Assembly: GCA_000320545.1 (NCBI GenBank)
Contig: ADNK01001587.1
Location: 37,501 to 101,500 of the forward strand
Direction of reading: 5' to 3'
DNA: 64,000 nucleotides
Source: Bigelowiella natans CCMP2755
Taxonomy: Eukaryota; Cercozoa; Chlorarachniophyceae
Of this stretch, positions 1 to 13,972 are shown in pieces. The number at the start of each line of letters is the position of its first letter. Position 1 is the first letter of the stretch. The notes beneath the pieces were generated by a model. That model was not told the DNA's origin. It did no database searches and saw only the letters and a program-made list of their open reading frames with translations. The translations under genes and the position numbers were made by a program.

Positions 1-1390
1 TGTGCTTTGTCACATCTTGCATTTTCATGCAGGCATGCTTGCACAGGTTCAGGCTACATCTACCACAGCTCAGCTAGTCATCGGGGGGCATGCAACGTTG
101 CCCAGAAACATTGTCACAGGAGGGGGCACGTCTAGACGTGCAGCGGGAAAACATCCATCTCGGTCAGCAAACCGTGGATGTTTTCCAGGAGCACCCTCGG
201 CATTTCACTTGCGATGAGGAGTCGGCCTGCGTAGCATGACATTTCAGGGAAAAATGGCGGGGATTTTTCCCGAATTTCAGGCAACTGTGACTGCGTGGCA
301 TGCTGCTGACAGGGATGCTGCTCATGCATGATCAGCTCATGTCACACATTCAACAGGGCATTGGTTTTGTGGATTTGAGCATTGCCAAAGTTTGCACAAG
401 CACGGTTGTGTTGCTAGCGCTGCGCAATGCAACTGCAATCACCAGCTCTACTAGCTAGCTCCAGAGCTCTAGAGCTAGCTAGTGTGCACAATGCTAGAAT
501 GAGCCACAAATGACAGCACATCTAGACATGCTAGCATGTAGACATGCTAGCATGCTAGCATGCATTCAGGTGTTCTAGTGTTGTCGCTGGCTAGCTAGCT
601 AGCTGGCTAGCTGGGCTATCTAGCCATGCATGCATCGTCGATCTATCGAGCCGCGCTGCATTCGTAGCGATATCTCTAGATCTGTACAAAACCAATGACC
701 TAGCATCATAGCATCATCATTGTTGCGCGGGCTAGCTGGCATTAACACGTGTGAACGCGTCGCCGTATTCAGATTTAAACATACACAAATGAATCTAAGA
801 GGTTGTAGGAATCGGATGCACCGTCTAAACTAGTAAACACGAAATGACAAACAAACACTTGCACGTCACCGAGCTGTTGACAGTTATGTTTCAAATTATG
901 TGTAACTTCTAATATACCGTAATTCAAATAAAGTGTCATCTATACAAGGGTTTTTGATTCTGAGATGTACATAGCAATTCATGAATTGCTTCAAAATATC
1001 AGGTGAAACTATTCCAGTCACTCTGCCCCTCCGAAATAGGATTCCTGCAGTTTATGGCTGTTGGGTGTTACCTCTACTGAAACCAAATTTTCTGAGGTAA
1101 CCGTATCTACAGTTGAGGCACGGTTACGTTTTGGATGATTTGCGTCGATTCTTTTCTGAGCGTTCATATAGCTTCGTTGATTTACACCATATTCCAAGCC
1201 CTTTGAAACTCCCGCTTGAGTCCTTTTTGTAAGGTGGTTAATGGGGTCTTTTTCTTCAGAAATCTAATTGTATAGCATTAAAAAAAATACTCTTGGAAAA
1301 AACGTCGAAATGTTGGAAAACACATCAGAATGCTCAAATTTTGATAAGAAGTCTTTGGAAATGTCACCGTTCTAAAATTGGCGCCATTCG
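1..1390. other. Intergenic region: palindrome-rich island plus AT-rich 3' flank
   Basis: No gene is supported here. Positions 1 to about 760 form a compositionally distinct island full of CTAG, GCTAGC, GCATGC and ATGCAT words, including a near-perfect 32-bp palindrome at 451-482 and a CTAG run near 590-615. From about 770 the composition becomes ordinary AT-rich DNA leading to the 3' end of the minus-strand RasGAP gene. The short open frames in the first 330 bases look like chance frames because they show no family motif. Confidence 0.6.
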
Positions 1391-2913
1391 CTAGAATACG
1401 CCAACGTAGTATGTATATTGTAAATTGGAGGAGTTTTCGAAATATAATATAACCGATTTTTGTCGAAGCGAATCCTTCCTGTAAAAACTATCAATAAGTT
1501 TGTGCTCATCATTCAGTTTCTCCTTTTGTGCTTGTTGTTCCATTTCCTGACAGGCCTTTGGGCGTGCACCTTTAACTTTATCCTTTGGTTTATCTGAGAT
1601 ACTAATTGCAGTATCTCTGTTCAACTCTCTAGTAGGATCAGCGTTCCTACCTCCCATTATCCAACCGATCCATGAACGTTTTCCAGATATACTTTCGCTA
1701 CTAAAGCTTCTTGCTAGGGTTCTGAAACTTCTACTAGTACTTGAATTTGATAAAGAATTTTCTTTCTTACTTCGTCTTTTTAAGCTTCCAAATTTAGATG
1801 TGATTGCGACTTTGACCGAAGTACCAAAGCTTCCTAAAATATATATTTATTATTTGAAATTTGAGGGAATTGTTTAAAAGTGAAGACATAACTTGCTGCC
1901 ATTTCTGTATCATTGTGCAAGTAGTCGCCGCGGTTGTGAAGCTTGGACTGTAACGGTTCGGTTTTCTTCAATTTCTTAACGAATTTCGTTACAGCTGTCG
2001 TTGAAGCAATTTTAGGTGGTAATCCATGGGGCGAAGATGGGGCAGGGTCAGGAGGCTGTCCCATACTAGCTATAAGTGCACGAAGAGCAAATGGAGGGGT
2101 TCTCGAACCTCCGCGATTCATGAGTGTGACGCATGGTTGCGATCGATGATGTGTTTTTACAATACCAGCTCTGGATCCATGTTCCGAAATTTTAGGAGGT
2201 GGCTCAACAAAGAAAGTAGTTGCCTTCCGGGGACCTGGTGTCAAAGCTCTATTCACTTCTTTAGGAGGCAGTGATACTCTGTGAGAACTTGATGTGTTTT
2301 TAGGCGTTGAAAAATGAAACCGTCCAGCTTGGTAGCCGCCAATGAATGAGGACATTGTACTCGGCGCCGTTCCAACAGTGAAAATAGATATTTTGTTGTG
2401 GAGAAGTTGTTCTTGACTCGTTTGATTGGATTTAGAATGTGAATTCCCTTGAATTGGCATGCGCAGATACTTTACACCGTCCTCTGACGTCCTATGTATT
2501 ATAATTTTAGGTGCTAGGATATGTGAAAAGAATTAATACATCGGTTTACTTCTTTCCTTCCTCTGAACCGTTGCTAGCGGCCTCATATTCCTCAAAGCTT
2601 GAGTTTTTATGAGTATCCTTCGCATTGTTTTTTTTGCCTAAGATATCACAATCGCAGTGCGGGTTTTGTTGTCTGACGATTTTAGTATCCAGAAGATCAG
2701 AGCACTCCGAGTCACGGAAGACTTTCTGCAAAAAGATAAATTCAATTTGTAAGCATCTTCAATAAAATGTAAAACATGACTCTAAGAAACTACATTTTTA
2801 TTGCACACGTCGCGGAGAGCCAAATGGATTCGCCGCAACGATCCCTGTTCATGGAATTGAGATGAAGAGTCTCATATTCGAATCTAGCTAAACATGATAG
2901 CATGGCACAGTTG

Positions 2914-2949
<36 letters not shown>

Positions 2950-2950
2950 T

Positions 2951-2994
<44 letters not shown>

Positions 2995-5900
2995 TGTGTA
3001 AGTTTACGTATATACTCCATTAAAACAAAATATATGTAATTTTTCCAGTTAACTTTGAGATACACTATGATAAGGTTATGGCTGATATTGAGCTCATGAC
3101 TTACTTGTGGATAATCAGAGGCACTAAAGTAATCGTTTGTCGGTCGTAGATGTCGAGGCTATAATAACCACAACCACATTTTAGTACTTAAGTTAATATC
3201 TTATGAATTAGAAGATTTAAGTGATATCCTTCAATTCAACTATAGCCGACTTATGATTACCACATGTGTCAATTCTTCCAAGAAATGCCTACATATGCAT
3301 GAGTTGTCATTTGAGTAAGCAGAAACCAACTTTAAACAAAACCTCATTTTGTCTTCGTTGCGAGAGAAAAAGTCATCCATGACTACCATGTAGGGTTCCT
3401 AGATTTTAAGGATCAGTCATCAGATATGTTGATATAAGTCATAAAAAATCAAACCTTGGATTTTGTGTGAGAATACATATAATGCTGCTGTCCGATTGAA
3501 TCATGCTTGTGTCTCGTCATTCGATTGCCATGTTCAATACCGACATTCAAAGCAGTTCCATAATATCCTTTTGTACTAGATCCTATTGAAAATCCCTTGA
3601 CTTTTTTTTTTGGGTTCACTCTCTTCCTATGACTCATTCCATTCATTAGGTTTGATTCCACATGTTTGCCTTCGTATGCCACAGTTTTGACTCTGCTTCT
3701 GTTATGGTGTTGGGCTTTTCCTACCTAAATGGAAACATGAAAATACTGTCAGATTTGATATGTATGTATGTAGAATATAACCTGAGTATTGACGAGTCTT
3801 TGAATAGTTTTAGTAATTAGGAGCAATGTGCGTCGAGCCCTGGTAGATAAGAGTGGATCAGATTCATTATTACCAATGCTACACTCTAGTGAACCTGGGT
3901 GGGGGTTCCGTATCAATTACACCGTATCGTTTTGGAGTTACAATAGCAGGGCACAAAAAACTAGTATTCAAACGCAGTTACACTGTTTATGAACTAATTG
4001 ATATAAATCGAAAGTAGTTTTTTAATTTCTTGAATTTTTTGATTTTATGCTTTGCATAGATATCTCTATGATATTACCTTAGGAAGAACAGCGAGGCAAG
4101 ACATGAGGAGATTACGTGATAAGGTTGCTCTGCATTTCAATTATTAATATCTTAATTTTGAATTCGACTAAAATATAGCCATAGCTACCTTCCAGAACTT
4201 CTTCGATACATATTCCTAGCCATCGAATTGTGCTAGGTATTCTACGATTACAGTCGAATTAGTAGTATTGCATAAAAGTTACACAATTTCTTTGATGGGA
4301 TCTGGAAGGATATTGATGAATATAATAACTTACATTTCCAACGATTTGTATATTGTCTCCATAAATGTATCGCAGAATGACTACGTATAATTAGCTTTAA
4401 AATTTAGAATACAGGTGACATATCTTCATTCTCAAATATACCTGAAGATTCTTGACATTCTTTGCTAAATTTTCCCCCTTACGCACCATATAATCAACAA
4501 ATTATATTTCGTTTCAATCTCAAATAGTAACCTTTTTCAATCTACTAGGGGCAATCTCTACAGGCTTTTTACTGGAATAAACCTGTTCACGCATATAGCG
4601 ACTTAAATAATCGAAGTTCCACTTATCAACTATCCTATGTTATTATGTTACTCTACGCTATCTATTTAAAAATATCCCCATAGAATTGACCTTCTGAATC
4701 AAAGGTGTGAGGATTTTCAGATAGTCTCTTCCTGCTAATCTCGCGATGTGTGAGAACATCTGATTGTGTCATTAAAGGATAAAAGACTAGATTTCCTTTA
4801 CTTTTTCAAGTTCAGATATGACCTTAGGGGCAAATCCATTAGATCGAAAAAGTGCCATTGCGTTGGGATTCTATAAATAAACAACAAAGTAAAAGTATGG
4901 TTGATGGTTTTGTAATCTTAATTCTTATTTATACCATTTGCAGCTCTTTCCACGAAATAAATCTCACGAACTTTATTGTCATTCGAAAAGGACGAAATGC
5001 CTGTTGTTAATAATTACATATAAAAAATGCTTTGCCAATTAACAAAATTGACAGAAATATTGTACCTGGAGGATGCTAAGTGTTGCTAAATTTATAAAAA
5101 ATTGTCAGAATCCACTAACTGTAATAAAAATAATACTTATTTTCATACCGTCTGTCATTCCTTCAGCAGAAGTCGAATATCCTTCCTAAAAAGATGGTAG
5201 GCAGGTAGTTCATTCGATGCAGAGCTATTTCCGTTGCAAGTGACCTGTATCTTCAGTATTTCATCTGCAATGAAATCCCAATATTTATTGTCTGCAAGAA
5301 AATCTACTAGTCCTTTATAATAATTATTACTGCCAATTTTTGTTGTCTGAATTGTTGGGTCCGATTGGGTTTGCCGCGGAGAATCATCATCGACTGTGTT
5401 TTTTTCAGGGAATTCAGGGACTTCCCGCAAGAAATTTAGCGTCGTTCCCGTAATGGAAAGCTTTAACATTCCACAATCTCCTTTGGAAGTTTTATTGTGT
5501 CGCTATTGAGAAACATTTATATTAGATATCCTTGTATTGGATATTTCGAAGTATTACTCGGAGGTCAAACCATCCTTGGACAGATGTAGCAGGATACTCT
5601 AACAAAGGCAATGAAACCTAAAAATAGTGGGCTGTATAGAATAATATTGTGCTTGGATATTATTGTGTAATTGTGTACCTTTCCGATAAGTTTGTCTGTT
5701 TCATTAGCAGGAGAATGAAGCCAAACACCAATAGTTGCTTTAAATTTTTCTTTTTCAAATGTACCATTTGTTCTGCTTGAACAGTATGTCTGATGATTAC
5801 TCCAACTACGAAAATGTCTCTCTTCATTGTATAAATTTGGGAGGGAAACAGTAAATGTCTCATCCCAGTGCGGATCAAGAAGATTTTGGGATAGACTCGA

Positions 5901-6254
5901 AACCTTGTGAAGCCATCGACACTGATTATGTGTGAATAGATTACATGTTGACTGCTACGCACAATTCTCCATCATTAATCATTATCAAACCTTAAACCGG
6001 ACATAAAGTTTATCTCCAGGTTGATATACGGTCTTTTTGCTCCTTTTATTCTGAACTACGAGATTCTTGGCCTCGATGCACCGAATTATGATCTTAAACG
6101 ATTCTTCTGCACTTTCATTGCTGCTAATGTCCATAGTGTTCCTGGAGGATCCAATGTCAATCTCTCCCTGGCTACTATTAGTTATCCTATTATGGCCCCT
6201 TTCCGCCCCTTTTACATCATGATTGTAATTTGTCCTCCCCCTTGTCGTTGCCAT
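1391..6254 (-). CDS. C2 domain - RasGAP protein (multi-exon)
   Basis: Likely a GTPase-activating protein that binds membrane through a C2 domain and stimulates GTP hydrolysis by Ras-type GTPases at the cytoplasmic membrane face. The start is ATG at 6254-6252 in a good context (GCCATGG). Exons that join in frame are 5991-6254, 5679-5951, 5558-5617, 5245-5502 and 5149-5185. The C2 fold shows in IEAKNL, LLDPHWDETF and GWFDLR. The RasGAP core follows: NPNAMALFRSNGFAPK carries the arginine-finger LFR, then ARLAGRDYLKILTPL, then IPSTIRWLGI, and at 3782-3894 ARRTLLLITKTIQRLVN. A long Ser/Lys/Pro-rich tail (about 3680 to 1391) has no recognised domain. The C2-RasGAP order matches the RASA/SynGAP families. 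The exon between about 4440 and 4530 has no clear acceptor, so that join is unresolved. Family call is strong; exact exon set is moderate. Confidence 0.8.
2915..2991. repeat. (CA)n-(TA)n microsatellite
   Basis: A CA run directly followed by a TA run. It lies inside an intron of the minus-strand RasGAP gene. Confidence 0.95.
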
Positions 6255-6949
6255 GGCTATGGTTATCTGATTTTGCTGATGAGGCAGTCGACATTTCAAA
6301 TTAGTAGAGGAGAACTAACGGCAAAAACATGAGCTATTCTTATTCAAAAACACACTCATAGGTTTGTCGTACTCGATAGACCTCTTAATTTTCTCACTCT
6401 GAAACATTTTATTGAATTTCGTTGATTTTGAAATATTTGTGCTGTCCCTTTTTCTGACCTTCTCGGCTTGTCGGTGGGTATACACGTACTCAGAGTCATA
6501 AAAAAATGGAAAAATGATTACTAACTTCATTTACAGTCACCGTCATCAAATATGTGATGACGCGCTCACATATGGAAGGGTTCCTAGAAACGCCATTTGA
6601 CGTGCAATTTCTGGCCTGATAGGGTACCAGAAATCCCCACAACACAAATAAAAAATTCACAGCTGTTGAGAAACTCAAGCTTTTATTTTTGGGTTGGCGT
6701 TTTTACCCTGCGACACATTGAAAAGCAGTCTATTAGGTAATTGCAGAACTACCTGGAGGCATCAACGAGTTTGACTCCACTTCATACGTCAAATATATAA
6801 TGATGACGTAAATATAATATCACCTATATTTTGAGATATTATACTTTGCGTTCTCTTCCGAAGCACCCTTAATAATGCCATGGCCTACGTTTTAATTTGA
6901 CTCCCTTTCTAGTGTCAATTTTGTGAATGGACGAGGACTGCTTTGGGAA
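6255..6949. promoter_or_regulatory. Divergent promoter gap of the RasGAP and PIP kinase genes
   Basis: About 695 bp separates two start codons facing away from each other, so promoters and 5' UTRs of both genes must lie here unless there are far-off leader exons. CRE-like half sites (TGACGT) occur near 6785-6810. None of the palindromic CTAG/GCATGC words of the intergenic islands is seen. Some minus-strand open frames (6315-6678) may be leader exons but lack a clear ATG. Confidence 0.45.
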
Positions 6950-9900
6950 ATGAAACCATCGATCGTGCCTTCAATAGAAGATGAGAAGGAGGCCTCAACC
7001 CCTGTCTCAGATTATAATAATAAGGGTCTCAACGATATTAGTAAAACTTCACCAAAAATAATAATCAGTTCACGCCCCAAACCAACTCCAGTAACAAAAG
7101 GTGGTACAGCTTCGGAGAATTTTAGCAATAAAAAGGCAAAACTATCGGGGAGTAACCCGAATCACATAAATATTATCGAGGAGAAGGAAGAAGGCGAAGA
7201 TTATTTGAACCACACAAGTAAACCGAACAAGAATAAAGTTTTGGAGAGTGATCTAGATCGCAGAGCTAAAATTGAGGAAAAGGAAGGAGCCGAACATGTT
7301 TCAGAACATATGATTCAGTCGGAAAAGGAAACACACAATGCTTCAATCAAAGTAGAAGTTATTCGAAAACATTCAGGATCATCAGGGACAAAACGAGATT
7401 TCAATACTGATAATAGCAATGTTAAAAAAAATGAAACAAAGGGAGTCAATAAGACACAGTCAAACCTTTTACCGTTGAAAAAGGCTACAATTGAAGATTC
7501 CTCTTAACAGAAAAAGTTCCTCTTTTTCATCTATTCTAAGCAGCATAGCGAACCACGTACGGACGGGATCATTCGAGTGTGTCCTAAGTTGCAATGTTGT
7601 ATAAATCAATGCTACATTAAATTATATTTTCCCATTTTTATTCCAAAGGACATTGGAGCAAATTGATGGATCCCATCAGGAATTTGAGGTGCATAAATCT
7701 TTAAATAAGAAATATAATTTAACATGATCTTTATGCAGTTGACGTGGTGTATGCTACATGGACTGACTCATATGCTAGAGGTAGTTTTCAGAACTTTCAA
7801 TAAGGAAAACTTTAAAATAATGAGAATTAGGATGTACTATCGAAGAAGAAAGAGAAGTTGCTTGAGGCGAAGCATTTCAAGAAGACAGTGGTTGCTCCGT
7901 TTCAGCTGACTGTTATTCAATTTAGAATTATATGATTGCTTCTACAGACACAAAAGTTCGTAACAAGAGGAATGGAAAAGGTATTTGGAGAGCTCCCTGC
8001 CAAAATTGGATCATTTACGTTCAAGGTTGTAGATGCACAATTTCTTTGTACAAGTTGTGACATATATATGGGTTTAGGACTATGCACCTAGAGTCTTTCA
8101 GGAAATTCGAAGAGATGCCAGCATTGATGCGAAAGAATATATAAAAAGGTTTTTAAAATATATTTATTAAGAATTATGTCATTTGACACTACTGTTCTCT
8201 GAAGTTCTGAAGTTCTCATGTGTACTACCTACGTAACATCATTAGTGTCTGCCACAACAACTACATAGAATTCATTTCGAATTCAAAGTCAGGAGCTTTC
8301 TTCTTCTTTAGTATGTCAAATATTTAATTGCTAGTCGGAATTATTGCTTAAACTACACATTGGTATTTGTTTTGTTTGTGGGCGATTTCTGGCCTAAGGC
8401 AACGATGGAAGGTATATGATCAAAACTATAGAGCAAGCTGAATCCAAATGTTTGCTGAAGATGCTGCAAGGGTAAAACTATTCCAAGTACAGATGAAAGG
8501 TAGACTTTTTGAATCCTTTCCCCCTTAGCTATTATCTTCACCTGAAATCCAATCCTGGATCAATGATCTCGCGTTTCTTTGGCCTCCATAGAGTCAAGTT
8601 TAGAAGGTAAGCTATCTCAGAAAATATATTTAAAGCAGTACTGCATTGAGACTCCACTATTTTGCTTAACAGACCTGTACATGGCCGGAGAAAATATCAC
8701 TTCGTCATTATGCAGTCAGTATTTCATACTTCGAGGTATTCTTACATAATAACATGCTTCTTCTTATCATTTCACACAATAATGATTCGAATTAGATATA
8801 TACATGCAATCTTCGATCTCAAGGTTAATCTAGTTCTTAAATTTGATGCCAAAATTAATGTCCATTTTACATATTTCATATTAGGGTTCTGAAGTTGGAA
8901 GGTCTAAAAATTTACACGGGTCAACAAATTTCGCCTCACTAATACTTTAATGTGAAAATTAGATATGCAACAGAGAATGATAAAAAGAGACCACCAACCA
9001 ATAAAATGACATCGACTGTCTTAAAAGTAAGAGATTTCATTTGAAGTTGGAATTGAAAGTGTATGTTTAAGTTTGAATTTTAGGACAATGACTGGGTAAA
9101 TAATGGGCTAAAGTTAATTTTGGTGAGGAATGAATAAACGAATAGAAAACACGAATACTAAGCAAGATCCTTCATTATCAAATATGTTTTCAATAAAACA
9201 CCACAGGGACCTGACAAAGTTCCTATCTTTATAAACCAATTGAAGAAGGATTCTGATTTTCTAAGTCAACAGGTTAAAATGTTTTACAAGCTTCAATAAT
9301 AAAAATCCAAATTAATGATTCCTCAACCGTCAGGCAATTATTGACTATTCTCTACTTGTTGGTACCTTATTTTACATCAACATTCGACATAGCTTCAAAG
9401 TTATTTGTTACAGGCATTCATTATCCAGATCTCCCGGATCCGTGAGTTACTCTTTTCAAAATTATAATCTACCATATATTGAAGAATATCATCAAACGTT
9501 TTTAAAAGGCGCGATGCAAAGGCAAATGGTGGTAGTGTTTCTGGCAACAATTTCGTTCTTGGCGAGGTAAGAGATAATCTAAACATAAGACATAATTTTA
9601 TTTAAGAATGTTTTTTTTCTCAGGCAATTGACACAGATATAGAAAAAGGTAAACTGGATCATAAGCCACAATTTTATTTAAATTATTTAAATACTTTTGC
9701 TAGGGAGCATTCTACGGAGAGGGGGAGTAGGAAATAGAAGACTCTCTGCAGAGGATAGAATTCTACCATCGAACCGATCTCCAATACCTTCTCATACTCG
9801 TCATAGACGATTTAACACTTGGTCAAAGTCCCACAGGTGTATGTACATTTAATATTTCAATCATGGAAGCTTACATATTTTTATTTTTGCATCATAGCCA

Positions 9901-10909
9901 ATTGATAGCTGTAGAGAAGCCTACTTCAAGAAGAGAGAAGGTCATTCCAACATTTATCATCACATGAGATCAACTCACTTTTCCTCAATTTTAGGAGGAA
10001 ACCAAGAAAGGGGATACTGTGCCATCGGTACTACAAAATGATATTGTTAAACCCATCCTTCACTTACACCTACCTATGAAGCTTTCAGAATCGAACAGGA
10101 GTTTGCAGGCACACAAATTTTCTACTTCTCCCAAATCTACCCCACCTATAAATGCGGTCTCAAATGAATTGATGGTTTACGATGCAAAAAGGAAGCGGAG
10201 TGGGTATGACTGTATAAATCAATCAATAAACAAAGAATCATCAACTTTCTTTCATTTAACACAAGGTCAATATCTACCGGCCATATTGTCACAAGAAAGC
10301 CTTCCCATTCTTTGGTTGCATTTCTTTCACTAATATTGTACGTAATTTTACTATGACTGTACCACCCACACACGCCATTTATTTAGGCTTCGATGTTGGA
10401 TAAGGTAGAATTAGATCCCGGCATTTCTGCAGCGGATTATTCAAAATCGAAACAAGTACCACAATTTAGAGACTATTATTCTGCTTGGATTTGATGAAGG
10501 CGTCTTCTTTTCAGATTTATTACATAGGAATTATTGATATTTTGATCCAGTTTGGATACGTGAAACGCGGCGAGTAAGTTCAAACTTACATTAAGAGGAT
10601 GCAATTTAATTTGTTCTTCTAGATATCTCTTTAAGGGTTATATCCAAGGACATGGACAAAAAGCTTCTGTTATTCCTCCCACACCGTAAATGACTGTGTT
10701 AAATTGTATTTAATCAAATGTTTCGAGTCTTCATATGAAAAAAATCACACCAATGCACATTGTAGGGCAAAAACTATCAATATTTTAGTTGCTGATGTGC
10801 GTGATCACAATATGATGTTGGTTCAACAAAATTATTTGAATTTGTTATGTGTAGATACGCGAAACGGTTCTTTGAGTTTTGCTCCCAAATTATCCAAATT
10901 GTTCGATAG
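6950..10909 (+). CDS. Phosphatidylinositol phosphate kinase (PIP5K/PIP4K family)
   Basis: Phosphorylates phosphatidylinositol phosphates on the cytoplasmic side of membranes, making PIP2-type signals. The start at 6950 opens a hydrophilic Lys/Glu/Ser-rich N-terminus. The kinase core is spread over many small exons. 7948-8025 encodes GELPAKIGSFTFK and 8078-8148 encodes DYAPRVFQEIRRDASIDAKEY, the classical PIPK signature. Further on are KYHFVIM near 8695, FDLKGSEVGR (8815 to about 8900) and IIDYSLLVG near 9340. The C-terminus reads IYYIGIIDILIQFGYVKRGE (10515-10573), then GYIQGHGQKASVIPPTP (10623-10685), then YAKRFFEF ending at TAG 10907-10909. The last three exons join in frame. No N-terminal receptor domain is visible. 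The exon path between 7500 and 7950 and the activation-loop region (9600-10450) are not fully resolved, so substrate preference cannot be read. Confidence 0.88.
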
Positions 10910-11740
10910 TCGAATTTTAGACTAACTGGTTCAAGATACGAAGGAAAAGGAAAAATACCTCAACATTCAGTAGATTTTTTTCCGTAGAGAACGATAAAAT
11001 AGTGGCATGAAAACTGTCCCCATTCTCGATGAGGCTAGCGTAGTGAATACTTCTGCCGCTATCACATGCACCATCGTGTCATCCTTGACACTGCGTAACA
11101 TGACATGATGTGCATGTAATTTTACTGTGTCCCTTCACGGGCACTACGTTATGTGATGTGCACAAGGTGTTGTGTACATGTTTACAATAAATCATTGCTG
11201 TCTTCATTGTTGTTCGCCTACATGATGACTAGACAAGCCTAGAAGCGCATGTGCGTCTAGACATCATGCTTGCTATAGCTTGCATGCCCCTGATGCCCAT
11301 CAACTAGCTCTGCTATCCCATCATAGCATGCTAGCATGGTCAGCGAGACACACACACACACGAGCGCTAGAGCGTGCATGCGTGCAATGTAGGTTTCAAT
11401 GACAGCAATGGACGAGAACATTGACACAAATCAGCTCTAGAGACACAAAATGTCAAGCTCGCTAGCTCTGGTGCGTAGCTCAGAGCATCTCTTGATGGCG
11501 GCTGGCCTCTTTGTTTCAGTTGATCGGCAAACATCGATGGCTAGCTAGCTAGCTAGATCGCATCACGCCATGCTAGCTAGCTAGCTAGCCTGTGCGTCTA
11601 CGCGTGAACATTCTGTCCTTACTGCTCTAGCTAGACAGTGGTGTGGATCACTCGCTAGAATGTCAGGGACATCTTCCAAGATTGTCGTAAATTTAGGTTC
11701 CATCTTTTGCCAGCACCGTCAACACTCACTCATCCATTTG
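10910..11740. other. Convergent intergenic island, palindrome-rich
   Basis: No gene seen. This gap separates the 3' ends of the PIP kinase (plus) and the membrane-protein gene (minus). From about 11030 it is dense in GCTAGC, CTAGCTAG, TCTAGA, GCATGC and CATGC. Two CTAG runs, 11541-11556 and 11572-11589, are complementary and could fold around a 15-base loop. Confidence 0.7.
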
Positions 11741-13559
11741 TCAATCTAGGGCTGTTTGAGTTCCGAGCATGCTTGAGACAAACTCCATACCATCATTGTT
11801 GCAACTTGATCTGGCGCAATTGTCCCCACCTCCACCACTAACACCACTAATTGGAGGAGTCTTCTCAGGGTTTGTTTCCTTGTGCTCATGCTTAACAGTT
11901 TCAACGCAATTCGTAACGTGAACGTTCGCGTGAGTCCCTGCATCTGCCAAAGGCTTTAATCGCACGACACCATTGGAAGTGTTGCTGGTCTTAGAAGTCC
12001 CACAACGACTGGATCCATGTTGTCCAGGTGACTGCTCGTGAACATTTACACATTCAAGTATGACTTTATTTTGTTTGCTTTCACCTGTTCTTTTCTCACA
12101 ATCTTGTTTGAGCTCTGGAAGAGGTAAACTAAAAGCATCCTTTAAAGGGCTAGTTATCGGAGGCTGTCTCCTTTCGTGGCCCGATGCTGAGCCTTTTGCT
12201 CCTTCTGCTAGGGCTATAGAAGCTCCTCTATCTTCAGCCTTGTTTTCTTTTCTTGGTCGCTTCTGCAACCGTTTATGATCGAGTTTACGGTTTGCCCTGG
12301 TCTCATTGTATCGCTTTAGATATTTTGGGAGAATGAAAAACTTTGGCTTATGTTCCATAGGCAGGAAAAGCCACCAAAATAACCCAAATACTCCTGTGCA
12401 AGGAAATAGTTGATATATGAGGATTGCTGAAATACATGCAGATGTACGACTATAAATTGAACCAAACATAAACGATGTTCATGAGACAAAACATATTAGA
12501 AAGATCACAGAAATGAATGCACGTGTTTGCATGAATAGACCAACCTAGATTTAAAGTAGCATCAACGAAAGAGTACATATCTTAGCAGGCAAAACCCACA
12601 TCTTCATTTTTACCTCTATTCCAAGCAAAGATAAGTATAAAGCCGAGGAGAGATATTGCGAAGTCGGTAGAATTCGCGCTAGTTTCCCCATCGCCTGGAA
12701 TTATAATAGTACTTTTGTAATTAAAGCCACATTACTTCGATTCACGCTGTCGCACGAGAAAAACCATAGTTATAAGTTAGCTTGTGCGCTATTCTAATTA
12801 TCCTGGATTGCCCTCAGCTTCATGACGTCACTATCATCTCTCATTTTAGCCATGGGTATATTATACTTTGCGCTACCATTAAATGTGTGAGAATATCGGC
12901 CGTCTTGAATCCACCCTAAATAGCAAAGTCTCATCGTTACATCGCCATTAGAATCATTTATGAACGAACCGAATTAGAATACTATTTCCCTCACCTACGA
13001 TTAGCATACTCGTGACTGCGAAAAGAGCTATAACAAAACGAATGAGCGATTGCGACTTTTTGCACCGCCTTAGACGAGAATACCTGAAGAAAAGGAAATA
13101 ATTAACGGATAGACGTATTTATTGGCTCGAAAGGCATACATGCGAGGAATATCTTCATCCCGTTAAACAAATCAACGAGGGGGGGGAAGTGAATAAGGGA
13201 TTACTCCGTGTGGAGGAAAATTAAATTTTGATCTGGTCCCAAATTCTGTCCTCCCCAGCTAAATGATATTCTTACCGATTGGATTTGACTTTCCGACAAA
13301 GGTTGAACAACAAACTGCTTGCATTCAGCGCTACTGCTAGGGTCATTGCCACAGTTGTAGACACTGTGATTACAACGTTAGCATAAGCTGCACTTGGCCT
13401 GCCCAAAACAAAAAAGAATATGTGAGAAATTTAGGTAAATACACTTGTTTTGACGGTACATCATCTCCATATTCGCTATATACTCAATAGAGTACAAACC
13501 AGCAAATAAGAGCTTGAATGCCCCCCCCTCCCTGGACAACGGCCGCAATAGTCACTGAC

Positions 13560-13612
<53 letters not shown>

Positions 13613-13924
13613 TATATATTATATTTGTATATATATTCTCAAGAAACTTTCTTTGTATTAATTGCCTCAAAAATATTGATTTTGATTTCATCATATACAA
13701 ATATAATATATATTAATATATAAATAGTATCGCGCATAACGAAGGTGGTTCAACATTATTATGTGTGGTTAATCTGAACATTCGCAGATGTAATAGAATC
13801 AGTGAAAATATGAGCGATATGTTTGTTAGCATTGCCTGATGTCGGGATCAATGTCCAGGTTAAGATCATAATGTAGTACTCATGCAGTGGACGAGGGACC
13901 GTAGCCAGAGGATTCAGCATTTTC

Positions 13925-13972
<48 letters not shown>

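Noticed and set aside
5155..5244. In-frame TGA ending a short C2-only protein
   Set aside because: Using the donor CAG|GTCACT at 5244 and acceptor TTTTTAG before 5185 removes the stop and leads in phase into the RasGAP exons.
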